Shown: positions 5,853-13,538, counted from the stretch's first letter. The stretch: 14,598 bases of DNA from an uncultured Oscillospiraceae bacterium (GCA_900549825.1 URQB01000030.1:1-14598); one strand, 5' to 3'. Numbers and translations: made by a program. The notes: generated by a model from the letters alone, not told the origin.

Positions 5853-8175
5853 TCCGCGCTTTTATACGTTCCGGACGGCACTTGCCTCTCATTTTCTGCT
5901 TCCGCTTCTGAATGCGCTGGCGCTGACATTCTTAATTCCAGTGCTCAACCTGATGCTGATGCTATCGGCAAACGACGCTTCTGCCTCCACACGTCAGGGG
6001 GAAGCGGCGGTAACATTGAAGGAAACCTATAAATACATTCTGATGGGAAGTACAGAATTTTCGATTGTGGCAATTTTGGCCGTGGTCGTCTGTTCTGTTT
6101 TGCTGGGCGTTATAACGTTCCGGTTTATCGCCAGCAAGAAGACGGTCAATGTTTTTTACAGCCTGGGTATTACGCGAAAATCCCTTTTTGTATCCAAATA
6201 TCTGGCGGGTATTCTGATGCTGGTTGTTTCTGTTGCTCTGCCGCTGCTGCTGAATCTGATCCTCAATTTCTCCTATCTGGGTTCTTCCTGGCAGCTTTGG
6301 AGCGCAACGGCCTATTATTTCTGGAGCTTTTCCATCCTGGCCTGCTTTGCCTTTACGGTGACGGCGGCTGTGTTCAGCTGCGTTGGCACGGTGGCGGAGG
6401 GGTGCTTCTTCCCGTTTGTGATTCTGGGCTCTCCGATGATCATCCTGTACTGTTTGCAATACCTGATGGAGACGCTTTACGGAAATCCCTACGGTCATTA
6501 TCTGATGGGCTATCGTTCAGTCGACCTGCCAACCGCCTTTAAGTCCTTCAATCCGCTTCTGTTTCTCTATGACGGCATTTCCAATCTCTCCGCGCTTGAT
6601 GCAGAGGGAAAGCTGGTGCCAAGCGCATATGGCGGCGAAGGGACACCGTGGATGAAACCGGGTTTCCTTCCGCTGGTTTTCTGGACGATCGCAATTGTCG
6701 CCCTTATGTTCCTGGGAATGTATCTGTTCCGCAGGCGCAAAGCGGAAATCTGCGGGTTCCTTGGCGTCAACCCGGTATTGAATTTCCTGATCACATTCCT
6801 GCTGGGCTTCTTCGGATTTGGGCTTGTGATCCATTTCGCGGCGGAAAAGCTCTCTATGGCGCTCGCCATCCTGATTGGCCTGCTTGTATTCGCTGTGATT
6901 TATTGCATTGTCGATTTCGCGCTGATCCGCAATGGGAAGGATTTTCTGCGCGGGCTCAAAAAGCTGCCGATTCATTTGGGCATTACGCTGGTTGTCGGCA
7001 TCATTTTTGCGACGGGCCTGTTCGGCTTCAGCAGCCGGGTTCCGGAGCTCTCGGAAATTAAGAGTGCTGCAATTACCGTGCCGTCCGATACCTTCCTTGG
7101 CGTTGGTGGCAGAGGGTACTCCACAGGTGCATACAATTATGCTTGGGGGGCATCGGGCCAGATGCTGGATGAGATTACGGACGAAGAGGATCTCCGCTTT
7201 GTCCGGCAGATCCATGAAGAAATCATCAAAAGCGGCGATCAGAAGATCACGGCCAATGACAAGGGCATTGACCGCGCAGAGCAAACCGTGGGAAGCACGG
7301 TTCAGCTCGTCTACGAGCTGAAAAACGGGAAGAAACTGATGCGCAACTATAATCATGTTCCGATGAAGGCCGTGAATCAGCTTCTGAACATTGAGGATAC
7401 CAACGCCGGCCGCGCGCAGCTTCAGACGTTGCTGATAAAACCGTTTGATCCGGATCAATATGAAGGCCGGGCTGCTGCAATCATTCAGAAAACGGGAGAG
7501 ATATCGCTTGTGAGCCCGACCTTGGATCAGGCAACGTCCATCACACTGTCTGAATCGCAGAGAAAGGTGATGCTTCAATGCATTGCCGATGATCTGACCT
7601 CACAGAAGGCTGCCGAGCGCTATTTCCCCACAAAGGCATTGGTTGGCCTGATCATGATTCAGGATACGGAGGAAAGAGGTCTGGGCTACCTTGGCGGAAG
7701 CAGTTCCGTTTTATCTTTGATGACCTCTACGAGTTGGGGCTATACAGTCTATTTAACGGAGGATATGCCGAAAACCATCCAATTCTTACAGGCAAATGGG
7801 CTGTATGATCAGATCGGGCAGCCTGCAAAGGTAGAAAGTGTGGAAATATGCCGTGCGGAAGACAGCACGGATCATTATGACGATGGCCTCATGTACGATT
7901 CTTGTTATTTCCTTGGTTCCTGGCGCTCTCTCAAATTCTTTGAGGGGGAAGAAGCGCAGAAGCAAGGCTACAATCCGGATGATCCGTTTCAAAACGCGGT
8001 GAAAATTAAAGATGCCAAGCAGGCGCAGGAGATCGCCTCCCTTTCCCATATCGCCTATTTCTATGGGGTGGACGGCTATTTCGTCCGGGCAAAGCTGGCG
8101 GATGGTAAGGGATACACCTGCATGTTCCTGCCGGAATCCGTTGCGCCACAGTATGTGAAAGACGCAGTGAAGTAA
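5827..8175 (+). CDS. ABC exporter permease, copy 1, with large C-terminal extracytoplasmic domain
   Basis: A 782-residue membrane protein, partner of ATPase 1. Nine hydrophobic helices are visible at about residues 23-46, 78-101, 123-151, 162-185, 192-212, 280-301, 318-338, 344-366 and 383-402, followed by about 380 hydrophilic residues probably outside the membrane. Conserved landmarks shared with copy 2 are ASKKTVNVFYSLG (102-114), the TAAVFSCVGTV segment (179-189) and RKAEICGFLG (304-313). It resembles the large Clostridia permeases found beside YtrA-type regulators (I believe the DUF6449 group; not verified). Start: ATG at 5827 with GGAGGG 8 nt upstream, overlapping ATPase 1 by 26 nt. An earlier in-frame ATG at 5806 lacks a ribosome-binding site. 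The overlap suggests translational coupling. Confidence 0.85.
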   Translation: MTSPKSSANPRFYTFRTALASHFLLPLLNALALTFLIPVLNLMLMLSANDASASTRQGEAAVTLKETYKYILMGSTEFSIVAILAVVVCSVLLGVITFRFIASKKTVNVFYSLGITRKSLFVSKYLAGILMLVVSVALPLLLNLILNFSYLGSSWQLWSATAYYFWSFSILACFAFTVTAAVFSCVGTVAEGCFFPFVILGSPMIILYCLQYLMETLYGNPYGHYLMGYRSVDLPTAFKSFNPLLFLYDGISNLSALDAEGKLVPSAYGGEGTPWMKPGFLPLVFWTIAIVALMFLGMYLFRRRKAEICGFLGVNPVLNFLITFLLGFFGFGLVIHFAAEKLSMALAILIGLLVFAVIYCIVDFALIRNGKDFLRGLKKLPIHLGITLVVGIIFATGLFGFSSRVPELSEIKSAAITVPSDTFLGVGGRGYSTGAYNYAWGASGQMLDEITDEEDLRFVRQIHEEIIKSGDQKITANDKGIDRAEQTVGSTVQLVYELKNGKKLMRNYNHVPMKAVNQLLNIEDTNAGRAQLQTLLIKPFDPDQYEGRAAAIIQKTGEISLVSPTLDQATSITLSESQRKVMLQCIADDLTSQKAAERYFPTKALVGLIMIQDTEERGLGYLGGSSSVLSLMTSTSWGYTVYLTEDMPKTIQFLQANGLYDQIGQPAKVESVEICRAEDSTDHYDDGLMYDSCYFLGSWRSLKFFEGEEAQKQGYNPDDPFQNAVKIKDAKQAQEIASLSHIAYFYGVDGYFVRAKLADGKGYTCMFLPESVAPQYVKDAVK

Positions 8176-8228
8176 ATAACCCGGCGATCGTTTTCAGGCT
8201 TCATAATACCTGAATCCGGTTTGCGCCC

Positions 8229-8268
8229 ATCCCGCAGGCCCTGTTTGTGGCCAGCGGGATTTGGGCCT
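8229..8268 (+). terminator. intercistronic hairpin with alternative pairing, partial terminator or attenuator
   Basis: Between permease 1 and the GntR gene, ATCCCGC (8229-8235) pairs with GCGGGAT (8254-8260), extended inside by GGCC/GGCC across an A-A mismatch. AGGCCC (8236-8241) can instead pair with GGGCCT (8263-8268), which is followed by TTTC. The two stems share bases. The U-tract is weak, so partial termination or transcript processing is more likely than a full stop. Confidence 0.45.
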
Positions 8269-8302
8269 TTCAGACATTGTTATGGAGGGGAGAGAAACCG
8301 CC

Positions 8303-8677
8303 GTGATCGACATCGACCTGCGAAGCCGCACGCCGATCTATGAGCAGATTAAGGAACAGATCATGCGCTTGATTCAGCTCGGCGTGTTCCGTCCAAATGA
8401 ACAGTTGCCGTCCATTCGCACGCTTTCACGCGAACTGAATCTAAATATCAATACGGTAAAGCACGCCTTTATGGACCTTGAGTCGGACGGCGTGATTTAT
8501 TCCATGCCGGGCAAAGGCAGCTACGTCAGTGAAAATGCATTTGCGAATACGCGCATCAAGGAAAAGGCGCTGGAGGAAATACGCTCCGCGATTTCTTCCG
8601 GGCAGTCCAAGGGCGTTACGCAGGAGGAAATCATCGATTTGGTAAAAGAGATTTACGCAAAGGGGGATGTCCAATGA
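8303..8677 (+). CDS. GntR-family regulator, YtrA-type
   Basis: A 124-residue transcriptional regulator. The N-terminal winged helix-turn-helix spans about residues 10-75, with PIYEQIKEQI, then LPSIRTLSRELNLNINTVKHAF (recognition helix region) and the wing MPGKGSYV. The remaining 45 residues form a short helical tail and not a large effector domain, which is characteristic of the YtrA subfamily, regulators of ABC-transporter operons. GTG at 8303 is chosen because GGAGGGGAG lies about 10 nt upstream; an in-frame ATG at 8282 has no ribosome-binding site. Its stop overlaps the start of ATPase 2 (ATGA), so the two are translationally coupled. The candidate operator is the inverted repeat at 4896-4918; no second copy was seen directly upstream of this gene. 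Confidence 0.9.
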   Translation: MIDIDLRSRTPIYEQIKEQIMRLIQLGVFRPNEQLPSIRTLSRELNLNINTVKHAFMDLESDGVIYSMPGKGSYVSENAFANTRIKEKALEEIRSAISSGQSKGVTQEEIIDLVKEIYAKGDVQ

Positions 8678-9573
8678 TCGATGTAATTGACGTGACAAAG
8701 AAATTTGGCCGCTTTACCGCTCTGAGCGGCATTTCATTGACTGTCCATAAGGCGTCAATCTATGGGCTCGTAGGATTCAACGGAGCGGGGAAAACCACTC
8801 TGCTGAAAACAATTGCGGGCATTTACCGGCCGGAAGAGGGCATGGTCCGTGTGAATGCAGAAAATATTTTTGACAACGCCAAAATGAAGCAGCGCCTTTT
8901 TTATATGCCGGACGAGCTTTATTTCCAGGTCTACGCCACGCTGAAAAAGATGGCGCGTTTTTATGAGAGCTACTATCCATGCTTCAGCCGAAAAACCTTT
9001 CAGGAGCTTTGCAATATTTTTCACCTGAACCAGAATGAAAAGATCAACGGCTTTTCTAAGGGAATGCGCCGGCAGGCAGAGCTGGTGCTTTGCCTTTCAA
9101 CACGCCCGGATTTTCTTCTGCTGGACGAATCGTTCGATGGGCTTGATCCCGCCAAGCGCAGCCTTGCCAAGAAGCTGCTGATCGAATATGTGGCGGAACG
9201 CGGCGCTTCTGTTATCATCTCTTCTCACAATCTGCATGAGCTGGAGGATCTCTGCGATCATGTCGGCCTGCTGGACGGTCAAAAGCTTCTGCTCGATTGC
9301 TCTGTGGACGATATCAGCGCGAGCCGCTGCAAATTCCGAGTGGCGTTTGACCGTGAAGTGGACTGTGCTGATTTCAATGGTTTTACCTTCAAGCGCTTTA
9401 TCCAGGATGGCCGTCTGATTACCTTTACGGCGCATGGGGATATCCAGGAGCAGGAGGAGCGGCTGCGCGCCATGAATCCGATCCTGCTGGAGAGCTTTCC
9501 GCTCTCTCTGGAAGAGATTTTCATGGATGAGATGGAGGGCGAGGAGCAGGATTATTCCGATATTTTTCGATAA
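8674..9573 (+). CDS. ABC exporter ATP-binding protein, copy 2 (YtrB-like)
   Basis: A 299-residue paralogue of the ATPase at 4953, alignable end to end without gaps and identical over most motif regions. Walker A is GFNGAGKTT (34-42), signature FSKGM (127-131), Walker B FLLLDE (147-152), D-loop DGLDP (155-159), switch H185. The last 30 residues carry the shared PLSLEEIF.DEMEG element. ATG at 8674 overlaps the GntR stop by 4 nt, with AAGGGGG upstream. The C-terminal half, roughly residues 215-275, is the most diverged from copy 1, which fits each ATPase being matched to its own permease. Both copies have intact catalytic motifs. Confidence 0.92.
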   Translation: MIDVIDVTKKFGRFTALSGISLTVHKASIYGLVGFNGAGKTTLLKTIAGIYRPEEGMVRVNAENIFDNAKMKQRLFYMPDELYFQVYATLKKMARFYESYYPCFSRKTFQELCNIFHLNQNEKINGFSKGMRRQAELVLCLSTRPDFLLLDESFDGLDPAKRSLAKKLLIEYVAERGASVIISSHNLHELEDLCDHVGLLDGQKLLLDCSVDDISASRCKFRVAFDREVDCADFNGFTFKRFIQDGRLITFTAHGDIQEQEERLRAMNPILLESFPLSLEEIFMDEMEGEEQDYSDIFR

Positions 9574-9611
9574 ATCATTCTGGGGTTTTATGAAAAAGGG
9601 GAGGTAGAGAT

Positions 9612-11951
9612 ATGAAGAAAAAGACGCAGCCTGCTTCCTTGGCGGCTACTGCGTTTCAGCGGGCGTTTGTTTCCGGCCTGCCGGCGGCCTTGCCTTATTT
9701 TATTGCAATCCTGCTGTTGTTCACCCTATCAACGTTTATCTACATTCTCGGATATGACAGCAGGATCGCGCCACATGCGCAACAATATATCAGCGCGGGG
9801 GAGCCTGTCCCGACTTTCCAGTCGCAGTACCGCTATATCCTTTTCGACATGGAAATGGGGTTTCTTCCGCTGCAGATTTTTGCGCTTTTGGCGCCGGTCC
9901 TATTGGGGATTGTTCTGTTTCGCTTCATGGCAAGCAAACGGACCGTCAATGTATATTACAGCCTGGGTTTATCCAGGCGCTCACTCTTTTTGACCCGGTA
10001 TCTGGCCGGCCAGCTTTTGCTGCTGCTTGCATCCTTGCTTCCGGTGGCGGCGAATCTGATTTTAAACCTTGCCTTTTTCGGCTCCTGCAGAGAGCTATGG
10101 ATTTCGGCGGCCGCTTTTTTTGCAGCTCTGGCGATTTTGTCTTCCCTGAGCTTTGCCGTAACGGCGGCGGTGTTCAGCTGTGTGGGCACGGTGAGCGAAG
10201 GCATCGTCTATTCCGTCCTTTCGCTTTTTTCGCCCTCCATCCTGCTCGCTGGGGCGGAGGGGCTGATGAGCCGTGTCTGGGGGAGCCCCTTTGGCGCTAC
10301 CTTTGAAACAATGGATTTTAGAAGAACAATATATTCCCTGCTTCTCAATTGCCAGCAAGTTCAGCCGGTCTTTTTACTAAAAACAAGCTGCGGCCAGGTC
10401 TGCCAGCTGCCTATGAATGAGAAGTGGACGGCGCCCAACGGCTTTTCTCTGCTGCTTTGGGCGTTGCTCACCATTGGGATCGTAGCGCTGGGTGCGTTCC
10501 TGTTTCAGAAGAGAAAAGCGGAAATCTGTGGCTTTTTGGGAAAGAATAAGGCGCTCAATGTGAGTGCGGTTGTTTTGATCGGCTTTTTATGTTTGGGAGC
10601 CGTTTTTAAGCTGGCCTCCCCGTTGCCGGATTTTGCGGCAGTGCCCCTCGGCGTGCTGGCATATGCGGCTGTTTACTGCGTATTTTATCTGGCGTTGACG
10701 CGCGATGGAAAACGCTTCCGTAAAAAGCTGCGGTTCCTGCCGCTGCATTTGGGCGCGGTTGTTCTTCTGAGCGTTTTGGCAGTGACCGGCTTCTGTGGCT
10801 TCAGCAGCTATGTCCCGGAGCCTTCCGAGGTGCAGAGCGTGGATGTGATCATGCCGGATCAGAGCATTCAGATCACCGGTTACAGCGGATCATATGGAAT
10901 TGACAATCAATATTTTTCAGAACAGGGGGATCTCATACCGGGCTTTACCTCCCAGCATGACCTTCAGTTGATTACAAAGCTGCATCGCCGGCTGGCGGAA
11001 GAGGGGAACCAGCCTTTGCGGGAGGATGGTCCGCGCGGGGAGCAGGTTGTCCGGACGGTGATCCAATTTGTCTATACACGCAAGGATGGCCGGCAGGTCA
11101 GGCGCCATTACGAGAAGGTACCTTTTTCCCAGCTGATCCAATTTCTCCAGCTGGAAGACAGCGACCGTTATCATGAACTCGTGCGGGAGGTTTTGACTGA
11201 TGCGCCGGATTTGGAGAGAATCGGCCGGCTGAACAATTGGAAAAGACAAATTCAGGAGACAGATTTGGCGCTGCTCAGCGGCAAGTGGCTTGCAAGGGAG
11301 CAGGAGCTTTCCCTGAGCAAGGATCAGCGTGCGGCATTGCTGCAATGTATCAGCGATGATTTTTGTGCGCAGCCCGCGTGGGAGAGATACCATCCGTCCT
11401 CTCCGGAGCTTGGCGCAATCGCATTTACCGGCCTGGATGAGGATACGGATTATCTTCGCATTCCGGTCAGAGCGCTTTCCGGCTCTTCTGCATCATTTCG
11501 AATTGCCATTACACAGAATATGACGAACACGCTCGAATTTTTGCGGAAGCATGGCTGGGCGGCTATTTTTAATGAGGCTCCCCAGATTCGAAGGCTATCA
11601 GTGATCCGGGTAAAACTGATGGCTCCTCATCATTTGGGCACAAGCGGAAGTTTCCCATACACGTCTACCCGCTACACTGCGCAGGAATTTCACGGAAGGT
11701 GGATCAGAGACCGTGCGGCTAAAAATGAAAGATTCCTGAATGATGGCCCGGCGATCGAGGCGTTCCAACATGCCCATATGGTATTGGATCGGACACAGAT
11801 AGAAGAGATCATGAAGCATGCTTATCTGAATTATTATCTGGATACGGAAGGGTACTATGTGCTTGCGGAATTTGAGAATGATATGGGCTATACGACTTTG
11901 TTCCTTCCGGCAGCGGAGGCGCCAAAGTCTCTCACCAACCTTGTGAAATAG
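9612..11951 (+). CDS. ABC exporter permease, copy 2, with large C-terminal extracytoplasmic domain
   Basis: A 779-residue paralogue of permease 1 with the same plan: hydrophobic helices at about 25-47, 86-106, 131-156, 168-193, 196-216, 278-299, 317-334, 341-362 and 379-398, then about 380 residues probably outside the membrane. Shared landmarks are ASKRTVNVYYSLG (107-119), TAAVFSCVGTV (184-194), RKAEICGFLG (301-310) and the C-terminal FLPAAEAP segment. The two copies are clearly more diverged than the ATPases, above all in the C-terminal domain, which suggests different ligands. ATG at 9612 has GGGGAGG 8 nt upstream; the gap to ATPase 2 is 38 nt. The last 22 nt before its final segment recur downstream in a permease fossil. 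Confidence 0.85.
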   Translation: MKKKTQPASLAATAFQRAFVSGLPAALPYFIAILLLFTLSTFIYILGYDSRIAPHAQQYISAGEPVPTFQSQYRYILFDMEMGFLPLQIFALLAPVLLGIVLFRFMASKRTVNVYYSLGLSRRSLFLTRYLAGQLLLLLASLLPVAANLILNLAFFGSCRELWISAAAFFAALAILSSLSFAVTAAVFSCVGTVSEGIVYSVLSLFSPSILLAGAEGLMSRVWGSPFGATFETMDFRRTIYSLLLNCQQVQPVFLLKTSCGQVCQLPMNEKWTAPNGFSLLLWALLTIGIVALGAFLFQKRKAEICGFLGKNKALNVSAVVLIGFLCLGAVFKLASPLPDFAAVPLGVLAYAAVYCVFYLALTRDGKRFRKKLRFLPLHLGAVVLLSVLAVTGFCGFSSYVPEPSEVQSVDVIMPDQSIQITGYSGSYGIDNQYFSEQGDLIPGFTSQHDLQLITKLHRRLAEEGNQPLREDGPRGEQVVRTVIQFVYTRKDGRQVRRHYEKVPFSQLIQFLQLEDSDRYHELVREVLTDAPDLERIGRLNNWKRQIQETDLALLSGKWLAREQELSLSKDQRAALLQCISDDFCAQPAWERYHPSSPELGAIAFTGLDEDTDYLRIPVRALSGSSASFRIAITQNMTNTLEFLRKHGWAAIFNEAPQIRRLSVIRVKLMAPHHLGTSGSFPYTSTRYTAQEFHGRWIRDRAAKNERFLNDGPAIEAFQHAHMVLDRTQIEEIMKHAYLNYYLDTEGYYVLAEFENDMGYTTLFLPAAEAPKSLTNLVK
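11898..11919 (+). repeat. 22-bp direct repeat, first copy (inside permease 2)
   Basis: A 22-bp stretch encoding FLPAAE and flanking bases near the 3' end of permease 2. It recurs exactly at 12042-12063 in the fossil downstream. Such a repeat could have arisen by common descent of paralogues and could also mediate deletion. Confidence 0.8.
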
Positions 11952-11996
11952 CATCTTCAGATACGACTAAAAGAGGAATTGCTTTGAAGAAGCATC

Positions 11997-12095
11997 TATT
12001 TTGTACTTGCCCGCCTTGAGGAAAAAGGCACATTCGGCGTCTTGTTCCTTCCGGCAGCGGAGGTCCCGCAATCGATCCGGGGCGCCGTAAAATGA
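11997..12095 (+). pseudogene. C-terminal remnant of a third permease copy
   Basis: Reading from 11997 gives YFVLARLEEKG, then LFLPAAEVPQS and finally GAVK before a TGA at 12093. It aligns without gaps to the last 32 residues of permease 2 (YYVLAEFE, LFLPAAEAPKS, LVK) with about half the positions identical, and also resembles the end of permease 1 (AVK stop). There is no start codon or ribosome-binding site, and an in-frame TGA lies at 11985. Homology is not visible upstream of 11997. Divergence at the protein level, combined with preserved frame and stop, points to an old third paralogue lost by deletion. A recent duplication of the permease 2 tail would be more similar. Confidence 0.75.
12042..12063 (+). 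repeat. 22-bp direct repeat, second copy (inside the permease remnant)
   Basis: Exact second copy of the 22-bp stretch at 11898-11919, 144 bp downstream and in the same reading frame, encoding the conserved FLPAAE segment of the permease C-terminus. Confidence 0.8.
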
Positions 12096-12150
12096 TTGGG
12101 ATCGGGCCGCAGGCTTTATCCCGAAATCGATGCATCCATGCGCTCATAGA

Positions 12151-12179
12151 TTGCAGATGAATCGGAAAAAGCTTATAAT
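12151..12179 (+). promoter_or_regulatory. promoter of the 34-aa membrane miniprotein
   Basis: TTGCAG (12151-12156), exactly 17 nt, then a perfect TATAAT (12174-12179). Transcription should start near 12186, about 40 nt before the miniprotein ATG. This is the only consensus -10 with a well-spaced -35 in the window. Confidence 0.75.
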
Positions 12180-12224
12180 AGAGATTGGATTGAAGCCAAA
12201 TGGAATGAAAGGAGCCGGATAATC

Positions 12225-12329
12225 ATGAGCCTGAAAAAGGGGAACAGCGCTGCCGCGGCAGGAGCGGTTGCAACGCTTGCGATTCTTTCCATTGCTGTTC
12301 TGGTTATGGTACGGAAATACGGAAGATGA
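12225..12329 (+). CDS. 34-residue single-pass membrane miniprotein
   Basis: A short ORF, below the size most gene callers report, starting MSLKKGNSAAAAG and ending VRKYGR. AAAGGAG lies about 11 nt before the ATG. The middle 20 or so residues (about 9-28: Ala-, Val-, Leu- and Ile-rich) form a single hydrophobic helix, flanked by KK at the N-terminus and RK-R at the C-terminus. It has its own near-consensus promoter and a terminator about 60 nt beyond the stop, so it forms a complete transcription unit. I do not recognise the family. Its location just after the ABC locus suggests an accessory or regulatory membrane peptide, but that is inference from position only. It has no cleavage site that would mark a secreted signal peptide. 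Confidence 0.65.
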   Translation: MSLKKGNSAAAAGAVATLAILSIAVLVMVRKYGR

Positions 12330-12390
12330 CAAAAATCTGAGTGAGACATGCACATTTAAAATCTGTGCGCATAAACTGTTCTGGCATGGG

Positions 12391-12415
12391 AACTGCCGGG
12401 GCAGTTTTTGTTTTT
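12391..12415 (+). terminator. intrinsic terminator after the miniprotein
   Basis: AACTGC (12391-12396), a 4-nt loop, GCAGTT (12401-12406), then TTTGTTTTT. The short stem with a good U-tract closes the miniprotein transcription unit. Confidence 0.75.
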
Positions 12416-12501
12416 ATCATCTCATGGAACAGGCAGAAAATATATCCAAAAATTTGCGATCATTAAACGATATGTTGTTGGTTTTATAGACGTATATGTT
12501 G
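12416..12501. other. AT-rich intergenic spacer
   Basis: Between the miniprotein terminator and the E2-like gene's promoter. Short frames here have no credible ribosome-binding site, and I see no repeat or RNA structure in it. Confidence 0.5.
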
Positions 12502-12530
12502 TTTACAATCACCGCGATATATGGTATTAT
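12502..12530 (+). promoter_or_regulatory. promoter of the E2-like gene, with ACCGCG direct repeats
   Basis: TTTACA (12502-12507), 17 nt, then TATTAT (12525-12530) with a TGG extended -10. ACCGCG occurs at 12511-12516 and again at 12533-12538, 22 bp apart (about two helical turns), bracketing the -10 box. That spacing would suit a regulator bound on one face of the DNA. Confidence 0.65.
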
Positions 12531-12536
12531 AAACCG

Positions 12537-12701
12537 CGTGATAGGGAATTAGTATTTAAGTACAGTAATCGCAAAAAAAATTATTTTTTGTGAACCCCTG
12601 AAAATCCTTCCCGTGAAAACGAAATATAAAAACGAAGGCCAATCAAGAAGTGTTTTGAAACATTTTCGTTTTAAGGCACAAAAAGCCAGAAGGAGTGTTT
12701 G
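12537..12701 (+). promoter_or_regulatory. long leader of the E2-like gene with alternative hairpins
   Basis: About 165 nt of untranslated leader. AAAACGAA occurs twice (12616-12623 and 12629-12636), and either copy can pair with TTCGTTTT at 12665-12672. An inner AU-rich hairpin (12648-12665) overlaps that segment. Near 12573, CAAAAAA can pair with TTTTTTG. The pairings exclude one another, which could allow attenuation, but all are AU-rich and weak. No known riboswitch class is recognised. Confidence 0.3.
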
Positions 12702-13538
12702 ATGATGCAAGATACCATGGTGCTGAAATTTCCGATGGATACCCATATGACAGCTGCTCCGGAGAAAACCGGAAAAAAGAGCGGCGATACGATCTCGCAT
12801 TTTGGTATGCAGAGAAAGATCGTTTCCCATATGACCTCTGAATCATGGAAGACCATTCCGCATGTTACCTATATGTATGAGCCGGATGTGACGGATTTCA
12901 TGCAGGAATACCGGCTGCTCAGCCGTGATTCAAATCGTCCGCGAAAAATCACTGTGAACACGATCATGCTGAAGGCAATTGCGGAAGGCCTGAAGGCTGC
13001 GCCATCCCTCAACGCTCATATCGATTACCATGACAGGACTGTACGTGGAAGTGTCACCCTTCTGGACAGTATTGATATCTCCGTTCCCTGGTGCCTGCCA
13101 AATGGGGAGATGATGACGGTCAATCTGCGGGATGTCGGCTCGAAAACGCTTGATGAGCTTGCCGCTTATATCGAAGATATCGGCCGCCGGATGGCAAACA
13201 CGGATTTCAATGAAGCGATGTATGAGGTGGCCTTTGCCGAAACAATGGGTCATTTAAAGCGCCTGCATATTGTGCGCGTGCTGCGTCGCCTGTTTGGGTG
13301 CAAGGTGGGGAAGCATCGGGTCAAAACACTTTCCGGAAAAGCGAGGAAGGCATATCGCAAAATACCGGCGAGCGACCGCCTGACGAAAGCGGATCTGGAG
13401 CAGGGAAGCGTGACAGTGCCGTTACGGTATAATAACGACAAACGGAAAAAGCCTTTATTTTCAAGAGGTTTGAGCGTTTGCCGTCATTTATTCAATTCCT
13501 TTTCCAAGTTGAAATATGACGAGAAAATTATCGAATAA
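12702..13538 (+). CDS. 2-oxoacid dehydrogenase E2-like acyltransferase, C-terminally truncated
   Basis: 278 residues. Residues 1-239 match the catalytic domain of dihydrolipoamide acyltransferases (CAT-like fold): RKIVSHMTSESWKTIPHVTY, then the EPDVT segment, SLNAHIDYHD, and LTKADLEQGSVTV. There is no N-terminal lipoyl domain, as in stand-alone E2-like proteins of Clostridia. In the family the GS-TV stretch continues into a SN-G segment and ends with a catalytic HR..D.G motif. Here it stops at residue 239 (base 13418), and an unrelated basic tail of 39 residues runs to the stop. The active-site histidine region is therefore missing and the protein is probably inactive. No other reading frame restores the family sequence, so insertion fits better than a frameshift. 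ATG at 12702 has AAGGAG 6 nt upstream. Confidence 0.75.
   Translation: MMQDTMVLKFPMDTHMTAAPEKTGKKSGDTISHFGMQRKIVSHMTSESWKTIPHVTYMYEPDVTDFMQEYRLLSRDSNRPRKITVNTIMLKAIAEGLKAAPSLNAHIDYHDRTVRGSVTLLDSIDISVPWCLPNGEMMTVNLRDVGSKTLDELAAYIEDIGRRMANTDFNEAMYEVAFAETMGHLKRLHIVRVLRRLFGCKVGKHRVKTLSGKARKAYRKIPASDRLTKADLEQGSVTVPLRYNNDKRKKPLFSRGLSVCRHLFNSFSKLKYDEKIIE

Noticed and set aside
6517..7578. 353-codon minus-strand open frame inside permease 1
   Set aside because: Antisense to a clear membrane protein with conserved paralogue motifs. It has no promoter or ribosome-binding site, and its Arg/Gln-rich composition is typical of a shadow.
9587..9611. Tiny ORF (M-K-K-G-R) overlapping the permease 2 ribosome-binding site
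   Set aside because: Five codons formed by the Shine-Dalgarno sequence itself, with no ribosome-binding site of its own; most likely chance.
13428..13433. Perfect TATAAT at the proposed element boundary as a promoter
   Set aside because: The best upstream -35 resemblance (GTGACA) is only 12 nt away, too close for a functional sigma-A promoter.
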